Assembly (NCBI RefSeq): GCF_004362045.1
Contig: NZ_SNWX01000013.1
Coordinates: 1-64,000 of the forward strand
Reading direction: 5' to 3'
Length of the DNA stretch: 64,000 bases
Source: Halanaerobium saccharolyticum
GTDB taxonomy: Bacteria > Bacillota > Halanaerobiia > Halanaerobiales > Halanaerobiaceae
Positions 8,453-16,627 of this stretch are shown piece after piece (positions within the stretch are counted from its first letter, which is position 1; each line of letters begins with the position of its first letter). A program made the position numbers and the translations under genes. The notes under the pieces were generated by a model. That model was not told where the DNA came from. It saw nothing but the letters and a program-made list of their open reading frames with translations, and ran no database searches.

Positions 8453-9655
8453 TTGTATAATTCAATTAAACTTAGCGAAAATGTGCACTGGGTTGGAGTC
8501 AATGATAAAGAAACTGATCTATTTGAGTCTTTGTGGCCTTTACCGGAGGGAATTTCTTATAATTCATATGTGATTAATGATGATCAGGTGGCATTAATAG
8601 ACACAGTTAAAATTAATTATACAGATACTTTTTTAGAAAAGGTTAAAGATGTGATTGGAGATAAAAAGGTCGACTACCTAATTATCAATCATATGGAACC
8701 CGACCACTCTGGCTCAATAAAATCAATGCGTGAGGCTTTCCCGGAGATGAAGATTGTAGGTAATGCTAAAACAATGAATTTTTTAGAAGGATTTTATGGG
8801 ATTACAGAAGGCACAATGGTCATTGAAGACGGAGATGAACTTAATTTAGGTTCCAGAACTCTCAAATTTTACCTTACTCCAATGGTTCACTGGCCGGAGA
8901 CTATGATGACCTTTGATCAAAAGGATAAAATTTTATTTTCTGGTGATGCTTTTGGAGGTTTTGGTTCATTAAATGGCTATTTATTTGATGATGAGGTGAA
9001 TGTTGAACATTTCGAAGAAGAAATCAGAAGATATTTTTCCAATATTATTGGTAAATATGGCCCGGTTGTTCATAGAGCTATTTCCAGACTGCGTCAGGAA
9101 ATTGATGAAGTTGGAATGGTTGCCTCTACCCACGGTCTTGTCTGGCGCAAGGATCCTGCTCATATAATTGATGAATATGATAAGTGGAGTCAGCAGCAGA
9201 CAGAAGAGGGAGTTGTAGTAGTTTATGGCTCAATGTATGGTAATACAAAAGTAATGGCAGAAGCAGTAGCTCGTTCGTTATCTGAAAATGGAATTGAGCA
9301 GATTAAATTATTTGATGTTTCCCGTAAAGATGTGTCATTTATAATTAATGATATCTGGAAATATAATGGTATTGTTTTAGGGAGCTGCACCTATAATACT
9401 AAAATCTTTCCACCAATGGAATATCTGCTTAAAAGCCTGGAAAGCAGAAATCTAAAAAAACGAGTACTTGGTATTTTTGGTTCTTACAGCTGGAGTGGTG
9501 GAGCTCTGGATAGATTAGAAGACTTTAAAGAAAAAGTTAACTGTGATCTGGTGGAGCCTGTAATCGAATCACAATTTGCACCTGGAGGAGATATTTTAGA
9601 AAAATGTTATTTACTGGGTAAAAATGTAGCAGAACAGGTAAAAGCAAATAACTAA
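8453..9655 (+). CDS. fprA: Class A flavodiiron protein (O2/NO reductase)
   Basis: This 400-aa flavodiiron protein reduces oxygen to water (or NO to N2O), protecting anaerobes. The N-terminal metallo-beta-lactamase-like domain holds the diiron ligands His80, Glu82, Asp84 (HMEPDHSG), His146, Asp165 (SGDAFG) and His227 (STHGLVWR). The flavodoxin domain starts near residue 253 with the FMN loop YGSMYGNT and ends with the FGSYSWSGG block. The start is TTG 8453, 7 bases after AGGAGGAG. It stands as a single gene followed by a large hairpin. The electron donor is not encoded nearby. Confidence 0.97.
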   Translation: MYNSIKLSENVHWVGVNDKETDLFESLWPLPEGISYNSYVINDDQVALIDTVKINYTDTFLEKVKDVIGDKKVDYLIINHMEPDHSGSIKSMREAFPEMKIVGNAKTMNFLEGFYGITEGTMVIEDGDELNLGSRTLKFYLTPMVHWPETMMTFDQKDKILFSGDAFGGFGSLNGYLFDDEVNVEHFEEEIRRYFSNIIGKYGPVVHRAISRLRQEIDEVGMVASTHGLVWRKDPAHIIDEYDKWSQQQTEEGVVVVYGSMYGNTKVMAEAVARSLSENGIEQIKLFDVSRKDVSFIINDIWKYNGIVLGSCTYNTKIFPPMEYLLKSLESRNLKKRVLGIFGSYSWSGGALDRLEDFKEKVNCDLVEPVIESQFAPGGDILEKCYLLGKNVAEQVKANN

Positions 9656-9690
9656 ATTTTATTCTGACTGAATGGCTGAATTTAATTCTT

Positions 9691-9764
9691 AATTAATCTA
9701 CTCTGTTTTGACCTTGATTTTTTCTGTTTTTCTGAAAGAATAAGTTTGACAGAGTAGATTAATT
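9691..9764 (+). terminator. Long imperfect hairpin with 16-bp arms, probable terminator of fprA
   Basis: AATTAATCTACTCTGT at 9691-9706 is the exact reverse complement of 9749-9764. The 42 bases between can extend the stem imperfectly (CTTGATTTTTTC with GAAAGAATAAG). A short T-run follows at 9763-9767. The arms are longer than most local terminators, so a small inverted-repeat element is an alternative. Confidence 0.6.
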
Positions 9765-9922
9765 TTTAAAATAATATTCAAAAAATTAAAGGAATTTAAA
9801 TAACTATTGTAGAAGTAATGAAATACAGAAATTTTTTTAAAGTGTAATGTCAGAATATTTAAATCAATTATTATGACATCCTATTCAATAAACATTAATA
9901 AAATGAAAGGTTGGTGGAAAAA

Positions 9923-11983
9923 TTGAGTAAAATTACTAGTAAAGACATTAGAAATTTTTGCTTTATATCACATGGAGGTGCGGGTAAATCAACACTGACT
10001 GAGATGCTGCTCTATAATGCAGGAGTGATTAATGAGCCGGGCAGTGTTGATCAAGGAAATACCCAATCCGATTTTAGTGCAGTGGAGAAAGAACATCATC
10101 ATTCAGTTCATAATAGTTATTTTAATTTTGAATGGCATAATAAATTATTTCATTTTATTGATACACCCGGTTATGCGGATTTCCGCAGTGAAGTAATCAG
10201 TGCCTTAAGAATGGTAGAGAGTGCGGTGCTTTTAGTTGATGCAGCAGCCGGGATTGAAGTTAATACAGGCTATGTCTGGGATCTAGCAGAGAAAAACGAT
10301 CTGGCAAAGGCCGTATTTATTAATAAAATTGATAAAGAAGATGCAGATTTTGATAATGTGGTTGATCAGCTTCGTTCTACATATGATGACAGTTTTGCAA
10401 TTGTAACTATCCCGCATTATGAGAACGGAAAATTTGAAGGGATAATTGATTTATTAGATGAAAAATTATATAAAAATGTAGACGGAAAGCCTGAGGCTTT
10501 TCCAGTACCTGATTCTGAAAAGGAAAGAGTCGAAGATTATGAATTAAAACTCACCGAAGAGATAGTTGAATTAAAGGAAGATTTGATGATTAAATATCTT
10601 GATGGTGAAAAAATAACTATTAAAGAATTAACTAAAGCTTTTGAAGAGGAGGTTGCAAGTGAACAGTTAGTTCCTGTTTTTGCAGGATCTGCCTTAGAAA
10701 ACTGTGGGGTAGCTAAATTTTTAGATGATTTAACGAAAATATTTCCTTCAGCATCTGAAGTGCATTCCGATCATTTAGTTGAATCAGGAGAAACTCTGGC
10801 ACCAGAACCGGATAGTAAATTCAGTGCTCAGGTATGTAAAACAATGGTTGATCCCTATATTGGTAAATTATCTATCTTTAGAGTCTTTTCTGGTAAATTA
10901 GAGCGAGATGATTTAGTTTATATTCCCAATATTGATGAGGAAATTAAAGTTACTAAACTTTATAAACTTAATGGAAAAGACCAGGATAATGTTGATGATT
11001 TAACTGCAGGAGAAATTGGAGCTGTAGCAAAGTTAGAGGATCTGGAGACTTCTTTTACTATGAGAGATCCAGCAGCAGATATCTATTATCATGAATTAGA
11101 ATATCCGAAGCCGATGTACAGTCGGGCAGTCTATCCGACAGAAGGAATAGATGAAGAAAAAATGGCTTCTGCTTTACATCGTTATAGTGATTCCGATCCA
11201 ACATTTAATGTTAATTATAATAAAGTGACTAAAGAATTAATTTGTGATGGAATGGGAACAATCCACTTTACTATGGTTAAAGAAGAATGTCAGCGCAAAT
11301 ATGATATTGACTTTACAACTCAGGAGCCAGATGTTGCCTATAGAGAAACTATTCAGAAAAAAGCAGATGTAGAAGAAAAGTATAAAAAACAATCCGGTGG
11401 ACGTGGTCAGTATGGACATGTAATGATGAAGGTGGAGCCGCTTCCGCGGGGTAGAGGTTTTGAATTTCAGGAAGAAATTTTTGGTGGTGCAATTCCAGGA
11501 CAGTATATACCTGGTGTAGAAAAAGGTATTATTGAAGCCAAAGCAGAAGGAGTACTGGCCGGTTATCCTGTAGTTGATTTTAAGGTCATTTTATATGATG
11601 GTTCTTATCATGATGTTGATTCTTCAGAAATGGCTTTTAAGATTGCAGCTTCTAAAGCATTTAGAAAAGCACTGGCTCAGTCCAAATGTGTTTTATTAGA
11701 GCCAATTATGACTGTTAAGGTTACGGTTCCTCAGGACTTTATGGGAGATATAATGGGTGATTTCAACTCCAGACGTGGTAGAATTGAAGGTATGGAACCT
11801 CAGGATGGAGTTCAGATTATTAAAGCTAAAGTGCCTCAGTCAGAGATGTTTAACTACGCTGTAGAACTGAAATCAATTACAGGTGGTTATGGTTCCTTTG
11901 ATATGGAATTTTCTCATTATGATAAAGTTCCAGGAGATATCAGCGAAAAAATTATAGAAGAGGTTAATAAAAAAAATTCTTAA
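9923..11983 (+). CDS. Elongation factor G-like translational GTPase (EF-G paralogue)
   Basis: This protein of about 686 aa has the five-domain EF-G layout. The P-loop reads SHGGAGKS, G3 is DTPGYAD, and G4 is NKID. The EF-G switch I motif RGITI is replaced by a His-rich HHHSVH segment, which marks the EF-G-like paralogue group rather than the main translocase FusA, normally encoded with the str ribosomal operon. Domain IV motifs SGGRGQYGHV and DGSYHDVDSSEMAF are present, so it should still bind ribosomes. The start is uncertain: TTG 9923 follows GGTGG, while GTG 9914 and TTG 9911 sit too close to AAAGG. Its job, perhaps ribosome rescue, recycling or stress translation, cannot be read from sequence. 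Confidence 0.9.
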   Translation: MSKITSKDIRNFCFISHGGAGKSTLTEMLLYNAGVINEPGSVDQGNTQSDFSAVEKEHHHSVHNSYFNFEWHNKLFHFIDTPGYADFRSEVISALRMVESAVLLVDAAAGIEVNTGYVWDLAEKNDLAKAVFINKIDKEDADFDNVVDQLRSTYDDSFAIVTIPHYENGKFEGIIDLLDEKLYKNVDGKPEAFPVPDSEKERVEDYELKLTEEIVELKEDLMIKYLDGEKITIKELTKAFEEEVASEQLVPVFAGSALENCGVAKFLDDLTKIFPSASEVHSDHLVESGETLAPEPDSKFSAQVCKTMVDPYIGKLSIFRVFSGKLERDDLVYIPNIDEEIKVTKLYKLNGKDQDNVDDLTAGEIGAVAKLEDLETSFTMRDPAADIYYHELEYPKPMYSRAVYPTEGIDEEKMASALHRYSDSDPTFNVNYNKVTKELICDGMGTIHFTMVKEECQRKYDIDFTTQEPDVAYRETIQKKADVEEKYKKQSGGRGQYGHVMMKVEPLPRGRGFEFQEEIFGGAIPGQYIPGVEKGIIEAKAEGVLAGYPVVDFKVILYDGSYHDVDSSEMAFKIAASKAFRKALAQSKCVLLEPIMTVKVTVPQDFMGDIMGDFNSRRGRIEGMEPQDGVQIIKAKVPQSEMFNYAVELKSITGGYGSFDMEFSHYDKVPGDISEKIIEEVNKKNS

Positions 11984-12009
11984 CCATAAATTTAAATAAG
12001 AAAATAATC

Positions 12010-12036
12010 AAGACCAGCTTTTATAGCTGGTCTTTT
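12010..12036 (+). terminator. Rho-independent terminator after the EF-G-like gene
   Basis: AAGACCAGC 12010-12018 pairs with GCTGGTCTT 12026-12034 around TTTTATA, followed by further T residues. Confidence 0.93.
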
Positions 12037-12075
12037 TTCAGTTTATATTATATAATAATTGCTGGAGGCAGAGAT

Positions 12076-13581
12076 ATGGAATTTTTATTAATCATTTTAT
12101 CATCATTATTATTTACAATACCATACTATTTTCCCGCCTTATTTTTCTTGAGCTGGTTTGCTTTTATACCTTTAATTTATTTGATTAGAGATTATGATTA
12201 CAATCATTCTTTTATAATTGCTTTACTGGTAGGTTTTTTTAACTCTGTTTTTTCTCTTTACTGGCTTTATCAACCCCTGAGTTCAGTCCTTAAAATGCCA
12301 TCTTCTTTTAATTTATTTATTTTATTTCTATATTTTTTACTTTCAGCTTTACCGCTTGCTGTCTGGGCTTTGGTTAATAAATTTTTGCAGCCGGAACATT
12401 CGTATAGCCCTTTTATTGCTGCAATCAGCTGGACAGTACTAGAATATCTGCGCTTTGAGTTTTTAAATTTCAATCCCTTTAATTATTTAGCCTATACACA
12501 GAGTTCTTTTGCTTTAATTGTTCAGTATGCTTCCTATGGTGGAATTTTTATTGTCTCCTTTATTGCAGTTTTAATTGCTTCTTATTTTGTTAAAATTCAT
12601 TTGGATCCGGACTGGAAGAAGGCTCTGCCGCTGCTTGTGCTTTTTATAATTTTAGCAGCTGTCCCAATTTTTATAGAGTCCGATGATGAGGCGGCACTAA
12701 GGAGGCAGTCAGTTGATCTGCTGGTATCCAATTCTGGTCAAAAAGATAATGTTTTTGAAAAAATAGAAACAGAGATTGACAATCTATCAGTCCTGGTTGA
12801 AAATAGTGAGAGTAAATTTATTTTTACACCCGAAAAAAGTCTCAGTTTTGATTTGATTAGAAATAATTATTATAGAGATCAGCTTTTTTCTCAGCTGGAA
12901 AACAGTGAACAAAATTTCTATTTGCAGTTAGGTGCTCGGGCAGCAGCAGATAAGAATTATAATTCTGAAATTTTTAATTCGTTGTTCTTATTATCAGAAG
13001 AAATGGAAGTTATTAATCGCAGTAATCAACAGAGAAATATTCTGGCAGGATTCAACTTTCCTTATTTTAGTAAAATAACTGATTTGCTGGCAGATTATTT
13101 AAATTTCAGCCTCAAGCAAACTGAATTCCCTGATTCGGCAGCTTCAATTAAGGTAGAAGAGATCCAGTATATCAATCTTTTTGCAGAAGAAATATTTGTT
13201 CCCCTTGTTTCAAGAGATAAAAATTATGTTCAGGAACCGCACCTAATTGTTCATTCAGCAGCAGAAGATATAATTGACTCGCCAGTTTATAGCAATTTTA
13301 GTTTTGCAGCAGCAGTCTATAGGGCTGCAGAGACTAATACGGATTTAATCAGAACAATTAGAGGTGGCTATAGTGGTTATATAAATCAGCGGGGAAAGAT
13401 AGTTAAAAAACTTAGAATAAAAAACAGCAGGGAAACTGTTAATCTTGTTTTACAAAATAAAGAGAGTTATTATCAGAAACATCCAGCAAGAATAATAAAT
13501 ATTATAATTGCTGTCTTTTTGATTATTTCCTTAATTAAAATGATTATTATAGTTAAAAATGAATGGAGCAGCAGAAATTAA
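12076..13581 (+). CDS. Apolipoprotein N-acyltransferase-like membrane protein, catalytic residues not conserved
   Basis: The 501-aa layout matches Lnt: several N-terminal membrane helices (about residues 1-200), a nitrilase-like periplasmic domain and one C-terminal helix (about 474-494). The late family block RTIRGGYSGYINQRGKI fits the Lnt pattern. Of the E-K-C triad, Glu is kept at Glu253 (FTPEKS). The Lys segment, normally Y-x-K-x-x-L-V-P-F-G-E, reads SNQQRNILAGFNF, and the C-Y-E segment reads LFAEE. No Cys occurs near that position. It is therefore an Lnt homologue that probably cannot acylate lipoproteins by the usual thioester route. It may be a pseudoenzyme. It ends inside the convergent rqcH 3' end and has its own GGAGG-like site upstream of ATG 12076. 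Confidence 0.8.
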   Translation: MEFLLIILSSLLFTIPYYFPALFFLSWFAFIPLIYLIRDYDYNHSFIIALLVGFFNSVFSLYWLYQPLSSVLKMPSSFNLFILFLYFLLSALPLAVWALVNKFLQPEHSYSPFIAAISWTVLEYLRFEFLNFNPFNYLAYTQSSFALIVQYASYGGIFIVSFIAVLIASYFVKIHLDPDWKKALPLLVLFIILAAVPIFIESDDEAALRRQSVDLLVSNSGQKDNVFEKIETEIDNLSVLVENSESKFIFTPEKSLSFDLIRNNYYRDQLFSQLENSEQNFYLQLGARAAADKNYNSEIFNSLFLLSEEMEVINRSNQQRNILAGFNFPYFSKITDLLADYLNFSLKQTEFPDSAASIKVEEIQYINLFAEEIFVPLVSRDKNYVQEPHLIVHSAAEDIIDSPVYSNFSFAAAVYRAAETNTDLIRTIRGGYSGYINQRGKIVKKLRIKNSRETVNLVLQNKESYYQKHPARIINIIIAVFLIISLIKMIIIVKNEWSSRN

Positions 13582-13599
13582 TCTGCTGCTAATTTTTTT
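13567..13599 (+). terminator. Rho-independent terminator of the Lnt-like gene, inside the rqcH coding end
   Basis: AGCAGCAG 13567-13574 pairs with CTGCTGCT 13583-13590 around eight bases, followed by AATTTTTTT. The stem spans the lnt-like stop codon, and the 3' arm plus T-run also encode the last residues of RqcH on the other strand (KKLAAD). Confidence 0.85.
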
Positions 13600-15329
13600 A
13601 ATAATGTTTTATCTGCCGGATCAATATAAATTGTTTGATATTTTTCGTAGTAGACCAGGCCGGGTTTTGCCCCTTTAGGTTTATTAACATTTTCTACTGG
13701 AGTGTAATCTATGGGTACATTTGTGGATTCTCTTGCTTTACTATAATAAGCGGCAACTGCTGCTGCTTCAGTTAATGTTTGATCAGGAACTTCTTTTTCG
13801 GTGTCTCTTTTAATTATTACATGCGAGCCGGCTATTACTTTGGTATGCAGCCAGATATCACCATCATTAGCAATTTTTTTAGTTAGTCGATCATTCTGCT
13901 TATTATTTCTACCCACCAGTATCTGGTAACCATCACTGGAAATGAATTTTCGGGGCGGTAGTTTTTTATTGCTCTTATTCCTTTTATTCTGTTTTTGTTT
14001 TTTAATATAGTTTTCTTCTTTTAATTCTTCTTTAATTTCCTCTAAGTCATCTAAAGTTTCTGCCTGTTCAATATTCATGCTGACCTGTTTTAAATATTTT
14101 TCCTCATGTCTGAGTTTAGCAATTTCTCTTTTTAAATGCTTAACACTTTTTTTCAGTTTATTGTATTTTTTAAAATACTTTTGAGCATTTTCTGAGGCTG
14201 ATTTTGAAGGATCCAGTTTGATTTCTATTTCGTTCTGGTCTTTACTGTAATAATCATTAACTACAACTTTTTTATCTCCCCGATCGATCTGGTAAATATT
14301 AGCTGTAATTAATTCGCCCATTTTTTTATACTTTTCTGCATTTTTGCTTTCCTGCAGCTGTTTTTTTAATTTTTTCTGTTTTTTAAGATTTTTATTTAAA
14401 TAAGTGTTAACCACTTTGTTTAATTCTCTGATTCCCCGCTTTAATTCTCTGTCCTTTAAAAATTCTCTGAAATAATAATCCATCATCAGATCGAGGTCCT
14501 CAAATTTTTTGATTTTCTCGGGATCTCTATGTTTGAGAATGAAAGCAGAGATATAATCAACTTCGCCTTTTTCTATTGCAAGTACTGGATTATAAATACC
14601 CTTTTTAAACTGGGCAAAAAGATTAAGCAGAGATTTAGCAATCCTATTTTTTTCTGAATCAGATAAATCATTATAATTTTCAGAGGGATCTATTCCGGCT
14701 CTAAAGACTATCTCGCGAGCTGAGTAGGGACCAATTCCTCTGAAGTTATACATTACGGCCCTAAATGCTGCCTGAGAAAAATCTTCCTCAATAATCTGTC
14801 TAAATTCATCTTTGGTGTTTAGTTCAAGCGGATTTAATTTATCCTGGCCAGGTGGGTTTTGATATTTGATTCCAGGATACAACTGCCGCTCAGAATTTTG
14901 CTTTTCTGTAATTCTTTTCATGGCATCAAGTACCATTTCATTATCATCTAAAAGAATTACATTACTGTATTTACCCATAAGTTCGGCAATTAAACTGAAT
15001 TTTTTACCTCTTTTTTCAATATCAATTCTAATCATTCTTTCAAATTTAGGCTGTACTATCTGCTGAATATAAGAATTCTTCAGATATTTGCGGAGCATCA
15101 TACAGAAGTCAGGGGGATAAGAGGGAAAGTCAAAATCTAATTCAGTTAAATTCATTCTTGCTCCCTGAGGATCAGTAGAAATTAAAAGTTCTAAGTTTTG
15201 ATTATTATTTCTTAAACGGATAATTAAATATTTTTTGTCTATTTGATAAGCCTTTTCGATCCGGGCACCTGTTATTTTTTCTTTTAAATTATCTTTTAGT
15301 GCAGATAACATAATTCCATCAAAGGCCAT
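13578..15329 (-). CDS. rqcH: Ribosome quality control protein RqcH (NFACT/FbpA family)
   Basis: RqcH binds stalled 50S-peptidyl-tRNA complexes and directs C-terminal alanine tailing for degradation. The 583-aa protein has an N-terminal NFACT-N domain beginning MAFDGIMLSALKD, a helix-hairpin-helix region with GIGPYSAREI, a Lys-rich coiled-coil middle (about residues 290-425) and a C-terminal NFACT-R domain with GRNNKQND and the segment GDIWLH followed by GSHVII. The ATG at 15327-15329 is preferred because GGAGTG lies 8 bases upstream and MAFDG is the canonical N-terminus. The stop codon overlaps the convergent lnt-like stop by a few bases. Older annotation as fibronectin-binding protein refers to the same family. 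Confidence 0.96.
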   Translation of the reverse strand: MAFDGIMLSALKDNLKEKITGARIEKAYQIDKKYLIIRLRNNNQNLELLISTDPQGARMNLTELDFDFPSYPPDFCMMLRKYLKNSYIQQIVQPKFERMIRIDIEKRGKKFSLIAELMGKYSNVILLDDNEMVLDAMKRITEKQNSERQLYPGIKYQNPPGQDKLNPLELNTKDEFRQIIEEDFSQAAFRAVMYNFRGIGPYSAREIVFRAGIDPSENYNDLSDSEKNRIAKSLLNLFAQFKKGIYNPVLAIEKGEVDYISAFILKHRDPEKIKKFEDLDLMMDYYFREFLKDRELKRGIRELNKVVNTYLNKNLKKQKKLKKQLQESKNAEKYKKMGELITANIYQIDRGDKKVVVNDYYSKDQNEIEIKLDPSKSASENAQKYFKKYNKLKKSVKHLKREIAKLRHEEKYLKQVSMNIEQAETLDDLEEIKEELKEENYIKKQKQNKRNKSNKKLPPRKFISSDGYQILVGRNNKQNDRLTKKIANDGDIWLHTKVIAGSHVIIKRDTEKEVPDQTLTEAAAVAAYYSKARESTNVPIDYTPVENVNKPKGAKPGLVYYEKYQTIYIDPADKTLLKKLAAD

Positions 15330-15362
15330 ATAGATCACTCCATTCTTTAATATATTTCTTTA

Positions 15363-15391
15363 AGTATAAAAGAAACTCAGCTAAGAGTCAA
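15363..15391 (-). promoter_or_regulatory. Sigma-A-type promoter of rqcH
   Basis: Reading the - strand, TTGACT (15391-15386), a 17-base spacer and TATACT (15368-15363) lie about 35 bases before the rqcH start. Confidence 0.8.
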
Positions 15392-15431
15392 TTGATTAAA
15401 CCTTTGTTCGGACCGAGAACTCGTTCAACCC

Positions 15432-15460
15432 TTGTCAAAAAAGTAATGCTGTGGTATCAT
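15432..15460 (+). promoter_or_regulatory. Sigma-A-type promoter of remA-gmk-rpoZ-coaBC
   Basis: TTGTCA 15432-15437, 17-base spacer, TATCAT 15455-15460, about 60 bases before remA and divergent from the rqcH promoter. Confidence 0.75.
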
Positions 15461-15519
15461 TAATAAAGATAAGAGGCGAAATTATTTTAGCTAAATAAGT
15501 TTTTGGGAGGTATAAATAA

Positions 15520-15765
15520 ATGGATGTTAATTTAATTAATATTGGTTTTGGTAATATTATTGCAGCAAACAGGGTGATCGCAGTAGTAAGTCCAGAATCA
15601 GCACCTATAAAAAGAATTATTCAGGAAGCACGTGAACGAGGAATGTTAATAGATGCTACCTATGGACGTCGTACAAGAGCAGTTATTATTACAGACAGTG
15701 ATCATGTGGTATTATCTGCAATTCAACCGGAGACTGTCGCCCATCGTTTGGAAGACGATAAATAA
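15520..15765 (+). CDS. remA: RemA family DNA-binding regulator (DUF370)
   Basis: This 81-aa protein matches RemA/YlzA, a small DNA-binding regulator that forms rings and activates biofilm and osmoprotection genes in Bacillus subtilis. The conserved start LINIGFGN-x-I, the central block [15 protein letters not shown] and the segment [12 protein letters not shown] are all visible. It heads the remA-gmk-rpoZ-coaBC cluster, the same order as in B. subtilis. It is preceded by a good promoter and GGGAGG at about 15503-15508. Whether it regulates osmoprotection here is inference from the B. subtilis work. Confidence 0.95.
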   Translation: MDVNLINIGFGNIIAANRVIAVVSPESAPIKRIIQEARERGMLIDATYGRRTRAVIITDSDHVVLSAIQPETVAHRLEDDK

Positions 15766-15782
15766 ACTGGAGGTATAAATAA

Positions 15783-16358
15783 ATGACAAAAGGTTTACTA
15801 TTTGTATTATCCGGGCCATCAGGTGTGGGCAAAAATACAGTGCTGGACGAATTATTTAAAAATTTTGATGGAGTTTCTTATTCTGTTTCTGCTACTACCA
15901 GAGATAGAAGAGAAGGGGAAATTGAGGGAGAGGATTATTTCTTTATTACTGAAAAAGAATTTAAAGAAATTAATGCAGATGATGGCTTTATAGAAAGTGC
16001 AGTTGTACATGGTCATTATTATGGAACTCCTAAAAAATTTGTTGATAAGAAACTAGAAGAGGGAGAAGATATAATTTTAGAAATTGACACCCAGGGTGCC
16101 AAACAGGTACGAGAAAAGTATCCAGAAGCAGTTTATATTTTTTTATTACCCCCATCTTTAGAAGAGTTAGAAAATCGACTTGATAAAAGAGGGTCAGAAA
16201 GTGACAAAAGCAAAAATATTCGTTTAAAAAATGCTCGTCAGGAACTTAAAGAGGTACATAATTATGATTATGAAGTTATTAATGATAATCTAGCTGATAC
16301 AGTTAAGGAAATTAAAAAAATCATCATTAAAGAACAAAAAAGGAGAGATTTGCAATGA
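15783..16358 (+). CDS. gmk: Guanylate kinase
   Basis: Gmk phosphorylates GMP to GDP with ATP. The P-loop GPSGVGKNT is at residues 10-18. The GMP-binding motifs follow: TTRDRREGEIEGEDYFF, and HGHYYGTP near residue 75. The length, 191 aa, is normal. It starts 17 bases after remA with GGAGG and overlaps rpoZ by four bases (ATGA), so the two are translationally coupled. Confidence 0.98.
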   Translation: MTKGLLFVLSGPSGVGKNTVLDELFKNFDGVSYSVSATTRDRREGEIEGEDYFFITEKEFKEINADDGFIESAVVHGHYYGTPKKFVDKKLEEGEDIILEIDTQGAKQVREKYPEAVYIFLLPPSLEELENRLDKRGSESDKSKNIRLKNARQELKEVHNYDYEVINDNLADTVKEIKKIIIKEQKRRDLQ

Positions 16359-16564
16359 TTACTGAGCCTTCTGCAGAACAATTAATAGATAAAGCAGATA
16401 GTTTATATACGGTTATTATTTTGGCATCAAAGAGAGCCAGACACCTTAATGAAGGCGGTCTAGAACTTATGGAAAATTACCGCAGTCATAAGTTAGTTTC
16501 CAGAAGTTTAGAAGAAATTGAAAAAGATAAGCTTACTTATGAAAAGAAAAGTGAGGATTTATAG
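16355..16564 (+). CDS. rpoZ: RNA polymerase omega subunit
   Basis: This 69-aa protein matches omega, which helps assemble RNA polymerase by holding the beta-prime subunit. The segments SLYTVIILASKRARHL (the helix with the A-x-x-R-A-R motif) and the late LVSRSLEEI are diagnostic. It starts within the gmk stop (ATGA overlap) after AGGAG at about 16341. A short AT-rich inverted repeat follows (AATGATTA 16571-16578 with TAATCATT 16592-16599) without a T-run, so coaBC is probably still in the same transcript. Confidence 0.93.
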   Translation: MITEPSAEQLIDKADSLYTVIILASKRARHLNEGGLELMENYRSHKLVSRSLEEIEKDKLTYEKKSEDL

Positions 16565-16627
16565 AATAAAAATGATTATTTGAAAATTAATTAATCATTG
16601 AAATTATATTGTAAAGGAGTAGTAAAA

